Part shown: positions 19,077 to 29,048 of the stretch, in pieces
Layout of the letters: each line of letters begins with the position of its first letter
How positions within the stretch are numbered: the stretch's first letter is position 1
Assembly (NCBI GenBank): GCA_030754885.1
Contig: JASLZL010000021.1
Span: 1-64,000 of the forward strand
DNA: 64,000 bases
Direction of reading: 5' to 3'
Source of the DNA: Rhodospirillales bacterium
GTDB lineage: Bacteria > Pseudomonadota > Alphaproteobacteria > Rhodospirillales > JASLLZ01
Position numbers and translations under genes: made by a program
The notes under the pieces: model-generated
The model's database searches: none
Seen by the model: the letters and a program-made list of their open reading frames with translations, nothing else
What the model was told of the DNA's origin: nothing

Positions 19077-19559
19077 ATGGCTCAGTGCCCCTGTGGCTCC
19101 GGCCTCGATTTCGATGGATGCTGCGGTCCCATCCTGGGCGGTGCGCCCGCGCCGTCTCCGGAAGCGCTGATGCGGTCCCGGTTCACGGCGTTCGTTCGCG
19201 GCGATCTGGATCATATCGAAAGCACCCATGCCGCCGAAGTGCGCGATACCTTCAACCGCTCGGCGGCCGAAAGCACGGCCAGTTCGGTCGAATGGGTCGA
19301 TTTGGAGATTTGCGAGACTTCCGACGGCGGCGAGGGTGACGACATTGGCACGGTCGAGTTCAGGGCGCGCTTCAAGAAGGACGGCGAGTTGATGGTTCAT
19401 CACGAAAAATCAAATTTCCGCCGCGAAGAGGGACTATGGGCCTACGTCGATGGCAAGATGAACCCCAAGGGCAAACCGCGCCGGGTCGAAAAGGTGGGAC
19501 GTAACGCGCCGTGTCCGTGCGGGTCGGGAAAAAAATACAAAAAATGTTGCGGGGCCTAA
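19077..19559 (+). CDS. YchJ-family SEC-C motif protein
   Basis: [13 protein letters not shown] at N-terminus and [14 protein letters not shown] at C-terminus. Confidence 0.85.
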   Translation: MAQCPCGSGLDFDGCCGPILGGAPAPSPEALMRSRFTAFVRGDLDHIESTHAAEVRDTFNRSAAESTASSVEWVDLEICETSDGGEGDDIGTVEFRARFKKDGELMVHHEKSNFRREEGLWAYVDGKMNPKGKPRRVEKVGRNAPCPCGSGKKYKKCCGA

Positions 19560-19565
19560 GCGACG

Positions 19566-20351
19566 ATGGACCGCCGATTCTCGTGCACCGCCTGCGGTAA
19601 GTGCTGTTACGGCTTGGTGCCGCTGACGATCGATGATGCTCTTGCCCATGCCGATAAATACCCGCTGGTCGTGATCTGGACGCCGGTGCGCCAAGGCGGG
19701 CGTTCGTTTCGCATCACCGCCGATTTGGGCATCACCATCGAGATTAAGAAACACAAACGGGCGGCTGTTCAGATTGCGCCGACTGCCTATATTCCGCCCA
19801 CTTTGCCCTGTCCCGAGCTGAGCGAAGACGGACTTTGCCGCATCCACGACGCGAAACCTCAGAGGTGCCGGACCATGCCGTTCTCGGCCTATCGTGATGA
19901 AAACGATCAAGAGGATCTGACTTTACCCCGACCCGGCTGGGAGTGTGATACGTCGGACGCGGCGCCGGTCGTTTATGGCGACAAAAGCATCCTTGATCGA
20001 AACGACTTCGAGATTGAGCGCAAACAGCTTGTTCGCGATGCGGCTATCTTGAAGCCCTATGCCGAATGGCTGCTCGACAGCGTGCCGTCCCTGAGACCGG
20101 AACTTCAGAAAATTGCCATGAAACCTAGCGGCGGTCGGGTCGTGGTCGGTTTTTCCACCCTTATCCCCAGGCTCCCGAAAGTCGATATCTATGCCTTCGC
20201 CCGCAAACAATTGCCTGTGATGAAGACTTTCGCGGAAAGAACCGTGGGTGATCCGGGTCTGGTGGATTTTCACCAACGCTACGTCGATGGCCGGACGGAG
20301 TGGGAAAAGGTTGCTCGCCCAAATTCTGGTACGCGCGCCGGTTCCGTCTAA
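19566..20351 (+). CDS. YkgJ-family cysteine cluster protein
   Basis: FSCTACGKCC..., CRIHDAKPQRCRTMPF. Confidence 0.8.
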   Translation: MDRRFSCTACGKCCYGLVPLTIDDALAHADKYPLVVIWTPVRQGGRSFRITADLGITIEIKKHKRAAVQIAPTAYIPPTLPCPELSEDGLCRIHDAKPQRCRTMPFSAYRDENDQEDLTLPRPGWECDTSDAAPVVYGDKSILDRNDFEIERKQLVRDAAILKPYAEWLLDSVPSLRPELQKIAMKPSGGRVVVGFSTLIPRLPKVDIYAFARKQLPVMKTFAERTVGDPGLVDFHQRYVDGRTEWEKVARPNSGTRAGSV

Positions 20352-20408
20352 CCCGGCTTTGGGTTAGGCTTCCCTTCACGGACACAATTTTCGACGGGGG
20401 GAAAGCGG

Positions 20409-21377
20409 ATGACGCACATTTTGGTCGCGGGACGCATTCACGACAAGGGCATGGAATTGCTGGAGGGCCGCGCCGATGCCACGGTCGAGGTGCTGGAGGC
20501 GCCCGACCAGGCGGCGGTGCTGTCACGTATCGCCGAGGCCGACGCCGTCCTTGTGCGCTCCGGCCTTACGGCCGAGGCGGCGACGGCCGGCGAGCGCCTG
20601 CGCGTCGTCTCGGTGCACGGCGTCGGCTATGACGACGTTGCCGTCGCCGATTTGAGTAAACGTGGCGTGCCGGTGGCGGTGATCGGCGGTGTCAACGCAA
20701 CCACGGTCGCCGAGCACGCGATGTTCGTGATGCTGGCCCTGGCCAAGCAATGCTTCGCCCATGACCGCGCCGTGCGCGAAGGACGCTGGGCGGTGCGTTC
20801 CAGCTTTGCCGCCCGCGATGTCTTGCAAAAAACCCTGCTCATCGTCGGCATGGGGCGTATCGGACGCGAGGTGGCGAAACGGGCCGCCCCCTTCGGCATG
20901 GAGGTTCTTGCCTACGATCCCTACGTCGACGCCCCCGCCATGGGCGCCGATGGTGCTGCCAAGGCGGAAGACCTGCAGGCGGCTCTTGGGCGCGCCGACG
21001 TCGTCACGCTTCACGTGCCCAGTACCGATGAGACCGAGAATATGATCGGCGCCGCCGAGCTGGCTGCCATGCGGCCCGACGCCCTTCTCATCAACACGGC
21101 GCGGGGCGAGGTGGTCGACCACGCGGCGCTTTGCGACGCGCTCAAATCAGGCGCCATCGCCGGCGCCGGCATTGACGTCTTCGCCGGCGAACCGCCGCCC
21201 GCCGACGATCCGCTCTTTGGGTTCGACAACGTGATCCTCAGCCCCCACACGGCCGGCCTAACGGAAGAATGCGGGGCACGCATGGGGATCGCCACCGCCG
21301 AAAACGCACTCGCCGGTCTCGACGGCCGCCTCGATCCAGACCTCGTGGTCAATGCTGAGGTGTTGGGGAAGGGTTGA
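20409..21377 (+). CDS. D-isomer 2-hydroxyacid dehydrogenase (phosphoglycerate dehydrogenase-like)
   Basis: GMGRIGREVAKRAAPFGMEV Rossmann motif, LLINTARGEVVD, SPHTAGLTEE. Confidence 0.85.
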   Translation: MTHILVAGRIHDKGMELLEGRADATVEVLEAPDQAAVLSRIAEADAVLVRSGLTAEAATAGERLRVVSVHGVGYDDVAVADLSKRGVPVAVIGGVNATTVAEHAMFVMLALAKQCFAHDRAVREGRWAVRSSFAARDVLQKTLLIVGMGRIGREVAKRAAPFGMEVLAYDPYVDAPAMGADGAAKAEDLQAALGRADVVTLHVPSTDETENMIGAAELAAMRPDALLINTARGEVVDHAALCDALKSGAIAGAGIDVFAGEPPPADDPLFGFDNVILSPHTAGLTEECGARMGIATAENALAGLDGRLDPDLVVNAEVLGKG

Positions 21378-21384
21378 ACCCGCC

Positions 21385-22596
21385 TCAGGCGATACAGCCC
21401 AACCCTTTTTCCTTTATAAAGTCGGCCTTCAGGCCCCACCATTCGCGGGCCGCCGTGGCGTAGAGGCTGCGGAAATGGAGCCTGTGCTTCAGGTTGCGCG
21501 CGACCAGATCGTCGAGGGGCGGCTGTTCGCCGTAGAAGCCGCCCCGCACCCGCCCGCCCATCAGGAAATGGGGCGCGGACGTGCCGTGATCGGTGCCGTC
21601 GCTGTCGTTCTCCTTGGGGCGGCGTCCGAATTCCGAGTACGTCATCACAAGCACCCTGTCCCAGTGCCCCTTGGCTTTGACAGTCTGGACGAAGGCGGCT
21701 AGGCCGTTGGCGAGTGAGGCCAGGAGTTCCGGGTGGTCGACCGACTGGCCGGCGTGGGTGTCGAAGCCCTTGATCGCCGTCTTGATGACCGGCACCGGGG
21801 ACGAGCTGACTATCAGGCGGGAGGCGATTTCCATTTGCTGACCGAAGGCATCTTCGGGAAATTCGGTGCCCAGTTCGACGTCCTCAAGGTGTTTTTCAAG
21901 GATCACCCGGGCGGCGTGACGGGCATCGGTCTGCACCCCCGTCAGGTGGGCCAGGGCGGGGTTCTCCTCGGCCATGGGAAGTTTCCGCATGCGCTTCGCC
22001 ACCTTCAACAGATTGGGATTGTTGAGGACGGCCGTGCGTATGTTCTTGCCCTTGACCGGGCCGATGGCGTTGCGCCCCAACACAACTGCGTCGGCGGCGA
22101 ACTCGGCCGGCGGGCGGGCCTCGGCAAAGAGCCTGGATATCCACCCCTCGGAAAGGAATTCGTTGGATCCGGACGCGGTGTCCCAAATGTCGATGGAACG
22201 GAAGTGCGAGAAGTTGGGTCCGGGATAACCAACGCCGAGCGCCACTGCCATCTGGCAGCTTTTCCACAGCGGCAGCAGGGGCTCCAAAAGCGAATTGAAG
22301 CCCAGGCGTTCATCCAACTGGATGACGTTCTCGCGTGCCAGGGCCTTGGTTGGGCGCAGATCGTGGTAGTTGGCGTCGGAGTAGGGGACGACGGTATTGA
22401 GGCCGTCGTTGCCGCCGGCCAGCTCGACCAGTACTAGGACCTTGTTCCAACGCTCGGTGTCCTCGAATGTGGGGGCTTGGCAGGCCGGTACGATGGGAAC
22501 GTCGGAAAAGCGCATGGCCTCGGTCGAGCGGCAGGCGGCGGGGAGCATCAACAAAGGCAGGCCGGCGGCGCGGCGGAGAAACTGTCGGCGGTTCAC
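21385..22596 (-). CDS. DUF1501 family protein (putative Tat-exported)
   Basis: VNRRQFLRRAAGLPLL twin-arginine-like N-terminus; VLVELAGGNDGLNTVVP; SEFGRRPKENDSDGTDHGTSAPHFLMGG. Confidence 0.85.
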   Translation of the reverse strand: MNRRQFLRRAAGLPLLMLPAACRSTEAMRFSDVPIVPACQAPTFEDTERWNKVLVLVELAGGNDGLNTVVPYSDANYHDLRPTKALARENVIQLDERLGFNSLLEPLLPLWKSCQMAVALGVGYPGPNFSHFRSIDIWDTASGSNEFLSEGWISRLFAEARPPAEFAADAVVLGRNAIGPVKGKNIRTAVLNNPNLLKVAKRMRKLPMAEENPALAHLTGVQTDARHAARVILEKHLEDVELGTEFPEDAFGQQMEIASRLIVSSSPVPVIKTAIKGFDTHAGQSVDHPELLASLANGLAAFVQTVKAKGHWDRVLVMTYSEFGRRPKENDSDGTDHGTSAPHFLMGGRVRGGFYGEQPPLDDLVARNLKHRLHFRSLYATAAREWWGLKADFIKEKGLGCIA

Positions 22597-22607
22597 GGGG
22601 CTCCCCT

Positions 22608-23951
22608 TCACTTCAGTTGGAACGACGGGTCAAGCAGCAAGAGCGCCAGTCGTTGGCGGGAACGCGCCGTCTCCTCGGGCGGCGTCACCGGCGCGACGGC
22701 CAGCAACAATTCCATCAGGTCCTCGTCGCCGCCGTCGGGCATCGCCACATTCATCGTGCCGCCGCGCGCGACGCGGTTGAGGAACTGGTGGCGCAGCGGC
22801 AAGGTATTGGTGGTGACCCAGGCCTCGCCGCCCGGCCAGCCCTTGACGTTGGGCGGTTGGAACAGGTCCTGGCCCAGCCGACGCTGAAAGGATGTCACGT
22901 TGCGGGGTTCAAGGCCGGGGTTTCCCAGTACGCGCAGGGTGCCGACCACCAGATCGACCGGCGACTTGATCATGGTGCCCGGGTTGTCGGCGGCGCGGAA
23001 CTGGGGCGTTGTCAGCAGGCCTTTCATCAACGGGCGAAGTTCGTAGCCCGAATTGCGGAAGGCGGCGGCCAGGCGGCTTACCTGTCCCGGTTCGGGCTCG
23101 GCTGAGACGAACTCGCGCCACAGCTTTTCGGTAATGAACTCGGCGACGCGTGGTTCTTCGAGCAAGATATCGATGACATCGTCACCGCTGAACCGGCCCT
23201 GGCGCCCAAGGAAGGATTTGGTCCCGTCGTCGTGACGTTTGGGGTCAAAGACGAAGGTGCCCTTGGCGGGATTGATGGACCAGCCGGTAAAAGCCCGCGC
23301 CGCCTCGACAATGTCGTCTTCGGAGTAGCCCCGGCCCTCGCCCAAGGTGAAGAGCTCCATGATCTCACGGGCGAAGTTCTCATTCGGGCGGCCTTTGCGG
23401 TTGGTCCGTCCGTCCAGATAGATGAGCATGGCCGGCCCCTTGGCCATGCCGCGCAGCAGTGTGGCGAAGTTGCCCAGTGCGTGATGCCGAAAAAGGGCGT
23501 TCTGGCCGTACATATACCCGGCCCATTTGACCTTCTTGACCTCGGAAACGAAGTGGTTGTGCCAGAACACGACGAGGTGCTCGGTCAGGGGTGACGGGGT
23601 GGCCAACATCTCGCCCGCCCACCATTGCTTGAGCGGCTGCCACCGGGTGCGTGTGGCCTTGTTGAATTCCACACGTTGGGCCGCCGTCATCGCTTTCATT
23701 TCCTTGGAAGTCGGCGGCAACTCATCAATCCAGGGCGGCGGCGACGTTGCCGGTTGGGTGCGCACGCCGCCGAGTACGCGATCCACCGCCGCCTCGTAGT
23801 CGAGCTGTTGCAGGGCTGCAACTTCGGCGGCCCTGGCGATGCCGAATCCGGTGCGGGCCAAAAGGTGCCTGGCTTCTTCGAAGGGCACGGCGCCGGCCGG
23901 CAAGGCAAAAATCAGCGCGGCGAGGAATGAAACGACGCGGGTCTTACTCAT
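22608..23951 (-). CDS. DUF1800 family protein
   Basis: PFEEARHLLARTGFGIA...NENFAREIMELFTLGEGRGYSE...PPNVKGWPGG. Confidence 0.88.
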   Translation of the reverse strand: MSKTRVVSFLAALIFALPAGAVPFEEARHLLARTGFGIARAAEVAALQQLDYEAAVDRVLGGVRTQPATSPPPWIDELPPTSKEMKAMTAAQRVEFNKATRTRWQPLKQWWAGEMLATPSPLTEHLVVFWHNHFVSEVKKVKWAGYMYGQNALFRHHALGNFATLLRGMAKGPAMLIYLDGRTNRKGRPNENFAREIMELFTLGEGRGYSEDDIVEAARAFTGWSINPAKGTFVFDPKRHDDGTKSFLGRQGRFSGDDVIDILLEEPRVAEFITEKLWREFVSAEPEPGQVSRLAAAFRNSGYELRPLMKGLLTTPQFRAADNPGTMIKSPVDLVVGTLRVLGNPGLEPRNVTSFQRRLGQDLFQPPNVKGWPGGEAWVTTNTLPLRHQFLNRVARGGTMNVAMPDGGDEDLMELLLAVAPVTPPEETARSRQRLALLLLDPSFQLK

Positions 23952-24056
23952 GGCCCCTCCGTGGTGAGGCGCGATCGAATGACCGGAACCCCTTTTCTGG
24001 CGAACCGGAGTTATTAAATATAATGTAGTGGACCGTGTCTAATGGAAGGATACCCC

Positions 24057-25094
24057 ATGACCGTTTCCAGCACGCGAGCCCGGAATCTTTGGTCGCGGGT
24101 CGCCATAGCGGTTTTGGCGTTTGGCGCCTTGGCGCCGGGCCTGGCGGCGGCGCAGGAAAAAGGACAAGAAGTCGAACTGTCCGACGTTCTTGGTGCCATG
24201 GTGATGGTGCGCTCCGAAGTCGCGGCCGACGCCCGCACGGCGGGAAGCCTGGGCACGCGACGCGTTGGCAGCGGCGTCGTCATCGATGCCGAAGGATTGG
24301 TGCTGACCATCGGTTGCCTCATCTTGGAGGCCGAGCGCACCGAGCTCGTCATCCCCAGCGGCGACGCGGTGGAGGCAACGGTCGTCGGTTACGATCACGA
24401 GACCGGCTTCGGCCTTGTTCGCGCCGTTCGGCCGCTGGCGATCAAACCCATGCGCATGGGGAACTCGTCCGATCTGGCGGCCGGCAACCCGGTGGTGGCG
24501 GTAAGCATCGGTCCGCGTCCCATCACGCCCGGCATCGTCGTCGCCAGGCGCCCATATGCCGGCTATTGGGAATACCTGCTTGAAGACGCCATCCTGACCA
24601 CGCCGCCCCATCCCCAGTTCGGTGGCGCCGCCCTGGTCGGTGTCGACGGCCGCCTGCTGGGCATCGGTTCGCTCTATATCAACGTTGCCGAGGAGGGCCA
24701 GGAACCTCTTCCCGGTAACATGTTTGTTCCCATCGATCGGCTCAAGCCGATCCTGGCCGATCTCATCGAGAGCGGCCGTTCGGTACAGCCGCAGCGCCCC
24801 TGGCTTGGGCTCAGCACCGCCGAGGCCGGCGGCCGCATCCTGGTGCGCCGGGTGTCCCCCGGTGGCCCTGCCGAGAAGGTCGGGCTCAAGGCCGGCGACG
24901 TCATCGTCGGCGTCGGCGGAAAACGGGTCGACGGCCTGGCCGATTTCCTGCGCAAGGTGTGGGGTCAGGGCGGTCCCGGCGCGGCCATTCCCCTCGACGT
25001 GCTGCACCTGGATACCGGCGATTTGGCCATCAAACGCTACGACGTGCCGTCGATCAGCCGCTACGACTGGCTGAAATTGAAGCGCGATCTATAA
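24057..25094 (+). CDS. HtrA/S1C-like protein with PDZ domain; probable pseudoprotease
   Basis: Signal peptide, GSGVVIDAEGLVLT trypsin-like fold start, C-terminal PDZ (GLKAGDVIVGVGGKRV); catalytic H, D and S positions appear substituted. Confidence 0.75.
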   Translation: MTVSSTRARNLWSRVAIAVLAFGALAPGLAAAQEKGQEVELSDVLGAMVMVRSEVAADARTAGSLGTRRVGSGVVIDAEGLVLTIGCLILEAERTELVIPSGDAVEATVVGYDHETGFGLVRAVRPLAIKPMRMGNSSDLAAGNPVVAVSIGPRPITPGIVVARRPYAGYWEYLLEDAILTTPPHPQFGGAALVGVDGRLLGIGSLYINVAEEGQEPLPGNMFVPIDRLKPILADLIESGRSVQPQRPWLGLSTAEAGGRILVRRVSPGGPAEKVGLKAGDVIVGVGGKRVDGLADFLRKVWGQGGPGAAIPLDVLHLDTGDLAIKRYDVPSISRYDWLKLKRDL

Positions 25095-25097
25095 CCC

Positions 25098-26873
25098 TCA
25101 ATCGCCGCGTTCCTCGCGCCGGCTTTCGACCAGGGCCCGGTTGTAGGCGTTCATGACGTCCCGTTCGTGGACACAGCCCAAGTAGACCAAGGTGTCGGCG
25201 TCCTCGACCACGGCGATGTGGGGCTCGCCGGTGCTGCGGAACAGTTTGAGCGCCGTCTCAAGGTCGTCGCCGGCGGTCAAGGTCAAAGGCGTCAACCGAG
25301 CCACGTCACCGGCGTTGATCAAGGTGTCCACGGCGTGGTCGAAGGCCGCCTCACTAAGATCGGCCAGGGTAATGGTGCCGAACAAGTGGCCGCCTTCGTC
25401 GACGACGAAAAGCTGGCCCACCGCACTGGCTTGCAACTTGGCGCGTACGGTGGGCAGGTCCGTCTCCGGACGGACCACGCCGCTGTCGCGGGCCATTACC
25501 TGGCTGACGTCGCGGGCCCGCAACAGAGCCGATTCGAATCCTTCCTTGAGATCGTAGCCGCGCCGCTCCAACTGCTTGGCGAAAAACGACTGGCCATAGA
25601 AATTCTGTGTGATCACCGAGGCTACTACCACCGCCACCATGACAGCCATGGTCAGCGCGTAGTCGCCGGTCATCTCGAAAATGATCAAGGTTGTCGATAT
25701 GGGTGCCCCCAGCACCGCCGCCGCCACCGCCCCCATTCCGACGATGGTGTAGGCACCGGGTCCGGACGAATATTCCGGCAGCAACGCGGTGACGGCAAAC
25801 CCGTAGGCGCCGCCGAGCATGGCGCCGATGACCAGAGACGGGCTGAACACACCGCCGCCGAAGCGAAACCCCAGGCACACCGCCGTTGCCGCGACCTTGG
25901 CGAACAACAGCGCCACCAAAAGCCAGAACGGAAACACCACCTTGAGGGCCGCCTCGGTGGCGCCGTAGCCCACTCCCAGCACCTGGGGGAATGCAATGGC
26001 AAGCGCGCCCACCGCCAGGCCCGCTGCCGCCGGGCGCAGCCAGATCGGCAGGCCCGACCTTTCGGCCACGGTCGCCGCCAGACCGACGCTGCGCATGAAG
26101 GCGATGGCCGTGATCGCCGACGCCACTCCGAGACCAAGAAACGCGGCATATTCCCAGACCGAAGTAATTCCCGAATGAACGAGTGTGAAGGCCGGGAAAT
26201 CACCGAAATAGACCCGCGAGATAACCGTGCCGGTGACGCTGGCGATGACGATGGGGGCGAAAGCGCGGAGCGCGTAGTGCCCGACGACCACTTCGGTGGC
26301 GAACAGCGCCCCGGCGATGGGGGCGTTGAACGATGCCGCCACCGCGGCAGCGACGCCGCATCCAAGAAGGGTGCGTGAATTGGACCGGGTTAATTCGAGC
26401 CGGCCGGCCAGCCAGCCGCCGAAGGTGGCGCCCAGGTGCACTGCCGGCCCTTCGCGCCCGGCAGAGGCGCCAACGCCAAGCGAGACCGCGCTGATCAGGG
26501 CCGCCACCAAACCGGTTTTGGCCGACATACGTCCGCCGCGGAGCGCCGCCGCCTCAATCACGTCGGCCACCGCCTGGGGGCGCTGGCTGGGCATGAAGTG
26601 GCGCACCAGCAAGCCGACGATCAGCCCACCCGCGGCCGGCGCCAACAGGACCCGCCACCACGGCAGGTCTTGGACGTACAGGTACAAACGCTCGCTGCCG
26701 GTGGTGAAGAAGACTGTTTGAACCAGGCCGATGGCCTCGCGGAATCCAATGATTGCTCCGCCCGCGGCGGCACCGACGACGAACCCCAGGATCGACAAGG
26801 TAAGCTGGTCGTTTCGAATGATACGCCGAAGCCGCACATAGAGGCGGCCCAATCTGAACCGTCGTCGGGTCAT
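25098..26873 (-). CDS. ClC-family chloride channel/transporter with C-terminal CBS domains
   Basis: GREGPAVHLGATFG, multiple TM segments, two CBS-like regions at the C-terminus. Confidence 0.9.
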   Translation of the reverse strand: MTRRRFRLGRLYVRLRRIIRNDQLTLSILGFVVGAAAGGAIIGFREAIGLVQTVFFTTGSERLYLYVQDLPWWRVLLAPAAGGLIVGLLVRHFMPSQRPQAVADVIEAAALRGGRMSAKTGLVAALISAVSLGVGASAGREGPAVHLGATFGGWLAGRLELTRSNSRTLLGCGVAAAVAASFNAPIAGALFATEVVVGHYALRAFAPIVIASVTGTVISRVYFGDFPAFTLVHSGITSVWEYAAFLGLGVASAITAIAFMRSVGLAATVAERSGLPIWLRPAAAGLAVGALAIAFPQVLGVGYGATEAALKVVFPFWLLVALLFAKVAATAVCLGFRFGGGVFSPSLVIGAMLGGAYGFAVTALLPEYSSGPGAYTIVGMGAVAAAVLGAPISTTLIIFEMTGDYALTMAVMVAVVVASVITQNFYGQSFFAKQLERRGYDLKEGFESALLRARDVSQVMARDSGVVRPETDLPTVRAKLQASAVGQLFVVDEGGHLFGTITLADLSEAAFDHAVDTLINAGDVARLTPLTLTAGDDLETALKLFRSTGEPHIAVVEDADTLVYLGCVHERDVMNAYNRALVESRREERGD

Positions 26874-26927
26874 TGTCCCATATACTAGATTCTATCCACT
26901 AGAGCACTTCGATGCCCCGCGAGCGCA

Positions 26928-27983
26928 CTACGATTTGTCGGCCATGTTGGCTGTTATCTGGCGTTCCGTCAGCACGCGGTCGCGCCCGGCGTGCTTGGCG
27001 GCATAAAGCGCCGCATCGGCGCGGGCAATAAAATCGGACAGGTCCTCTCCGAGCAGATAGCACCCGACACCGATGGAGACGGTGACGCGGCCCATAATTT
27101 CGCCCGTTGACCTGTTCTTGAGTTCCTTCTCTTTGGTTCGCCTACGAATGGTCTCGGCGACCTTGACGGCGTTCTGCAAGCTGGTTTCGGGTAAGATGAC
27201 GGCGAATTCCTCGCCCCCATAGCGCGATGCGGTGTCGCGGCCCTTGATGGTGTCGGTGAGCATGTTAGCCAACAATTTCAAAATCAGGTCGCCGATGAGA
27301 TGACCATAGGTGTCGTTAAAATTCTTAAACTTGTCGATGTCGATCATGAGGAGGCATAGGTTCTCGCTGCTCTCCTCGGCCAAGACTGCTTCCTCGCGAA
27401 GGGATATGTCGAAAAACCGCCGGTTGAAAATGCCGGTCATGGCGTCGGTGATGGCCTCGCGCCGTACGTCCTCCAGATCCTCACGTAGGCGGGAAATCTC
27501 GGACGACGACGACTCAAGCTGCTGTTCCAGATCGTGATTTTGGCGCTCCATGGCGCGGGTCGCCGTCGCGATGTCGGAAAGGACGGCACCGAACGCTTCG
27601 CTCTCCTCGGCCCCCGCGAGTTGTTCCGAGAACGTGTCCAAGGTGCGCCCGTATTGGGCCGCGTCGTCGCCGGCGGTCCCCAACCGTTTAAGGATTTCGT
27701 TCAGTTCTTGTTTGATCTCGGTGGCGGTGTTGTGGACGACGGTGTTTTGGCCTTCGCCCAAAATGAATTCCCGGTGGATTTCGGCGCTGCGTTCCATACT
27801 GATCGCTTCGTCGCCTTTGAGCAGCGTGTCCAGGGACCGATTCATTTTCGGGTCCCGGCCCGCGAAGTATAGGTACCATATGGCGAAGTTATCGGGGGTC
27901 GCGGCGATCCCCCTCTCCTCCATGAGGTTGAACGCCGAGCGGGCGAATTCCGCCGCCTGTTCCAAGGTGTCCGAGTGGTCCAC
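26928..27983 (-). CDS. GGDEF-domain diguanylate cyclase
   Basis: DAMTGIFNRRFFD...DIDKFKNFNDTYGH...SRYGGEEFAVILP. Confidence 0.93.
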   Translation of the reverse strand: MDHSDTLEQAAEFARSAFNLMEERGIAATPDNFAIWYLYFAGRDPKMNRSLDTLLKGDEAISMERSAEIHREFILGEGQNTVVHNTATEIKQELNEILKRLGTAGDDAAQYGRTLDTFSEQLAGAEESEAFGAVLSDIATATRAMERQNHDLEQQLESSSSEISRLREDLEDVRREAITDAMTGIFNRRFFDISLREEAVLAEESSENLCLLMIDIDKFKNFNDTYGHLIGDLILKLLANMLTDTIKGRDTASRYGGEEFAVILPETSLQNAVKVAETIRRRTKEKELKNRSTGEIMGRVTVSIGVGCYLLGEDLSDFIARADAALYAAKHAGRDRVLTERQITANMADKS

Positions 27984-28226
27984 GTCCGCCTCATCACGAC
28001 TTACCGGACGGCACGTCCCGTCCGACTTGGAACGTCATTTCAATCATCCACGGCGCCCGTCGTCAACCGGAACGTTTGTTCGACAACCCGAGGCATTCCG
28101 TCTGGACCGCTTGACGTCGGCCAAGACCGGATCGCGGGGTCTTTGCGGCGGAAAGGGATTTGCCGCGTCGGTCCGCCCGTGCCATAACCGGCCTTCCAGG
28201 CACCGGATATCCCGTATTCGAGAACC

Positions 28227-29048
28227 ATGGCCGCGCCGCAGACCAAGAACGCCGCCCCATCCCCGTCACCGGGTTCGCCGGTGCTCTCAGTCGTCGTGCC
28301 GGTCCTGGACGAGGCCGAGAACCTGCGTCCCCTGATCGAGGAGATCGCCGCCGCCCTCGACGAAGGCCCCGACTATGAGATCGTCTACGTGGACGACGGC
28401 AGCGGCGATGGAACCCCGGATCGCCTCGCCGATCTCGCCGCCGAGCTTCCACGCCTGCGTTGGGTGCGCCACCGCACCCGATGCGGCCAAAGCGCGGCTA
28501 TCTGGAGCGGCGTTGAGGCGGCGCGGGCATCACTCATCGCCACCCTCGACGGCGACGGACAGAACGACCCCGCCGACATCCCCAAGTTGCTCGCCCGCTT
28601 TGACGCCGAGGGTGGGGACAATGATGGCCCGATGATCGTCGGTGAGCGTGCTAAGCGGCGGGACACACGCCTGAAACGGATATCGTCGCGGATTGCCAAT
28701 GGCGTGCGCGCCGGCCTCTTGGCTGACCAGACCCCGGACACCGGCTGTGGCCTGAAGGTGTTTCCGCGCGCCGCTTTTCTTGCCATGCCGCGCTTCGACC
28801 ATATGCACCGCTTCCTGCCCGCCCTGATGATGCGTAGCGGTGGAAGGGTCGTTTCCGTTGTGGTCGGCCACCGGCCCCGCGGCACCGGCACGTCGAAGTA
28901 CGGTGTCCTGGATCGTTTGTGGATCGGTATCGTCGATCTCCTTGGCGTGATGTGGCTTCAGCGCCGCCCCATGACCCCCGATATCGTGGACGACGGGAAG
29001 GACAAGACATCAAGACCTGCCCAAGGCCCAAGGAGCCACGCACCATGA
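28227..29048 (+). CDS. Glycosyltransferase family 2 (polyprenyl-phosphate sugar transferase-like)
   Basis: LSVVVPVLDEAENLRPLIEEI, VYVDDGSGDGT, LDGDGQNDPADIP. Confidence 0.85.
   Translation: MAAPQTKNAAPSPSPGSPVLSVVVPVLDEAENLRPLIEEIAAALDEGPDYEIVYVDDGSGDGTPDRLADLAAELPRLRWVRHRTRCGQSAAIWSGVEAARASLIATLDGDGQNDPADIPKLLARFDAEGGDNDGPMIVGERAKRRDTRLKRISSRIANGVRAGLLADQTPDTGCGLKVFPRAAFLAMPRFDHMHRFLPALMMRSGGRVVSVVVGHRPRGTGTSKYGVLDRLWIGIVDLLGVMWLQRRPMTPDIVDDGKDKTSRPAQGPRSHAP

Noticed and set aside
25167-26378. 403-aa plus-strand ORF rich in Arg/His
   Set aside because: Antisense to the ClC gene; composition typical of a shadow ORF.
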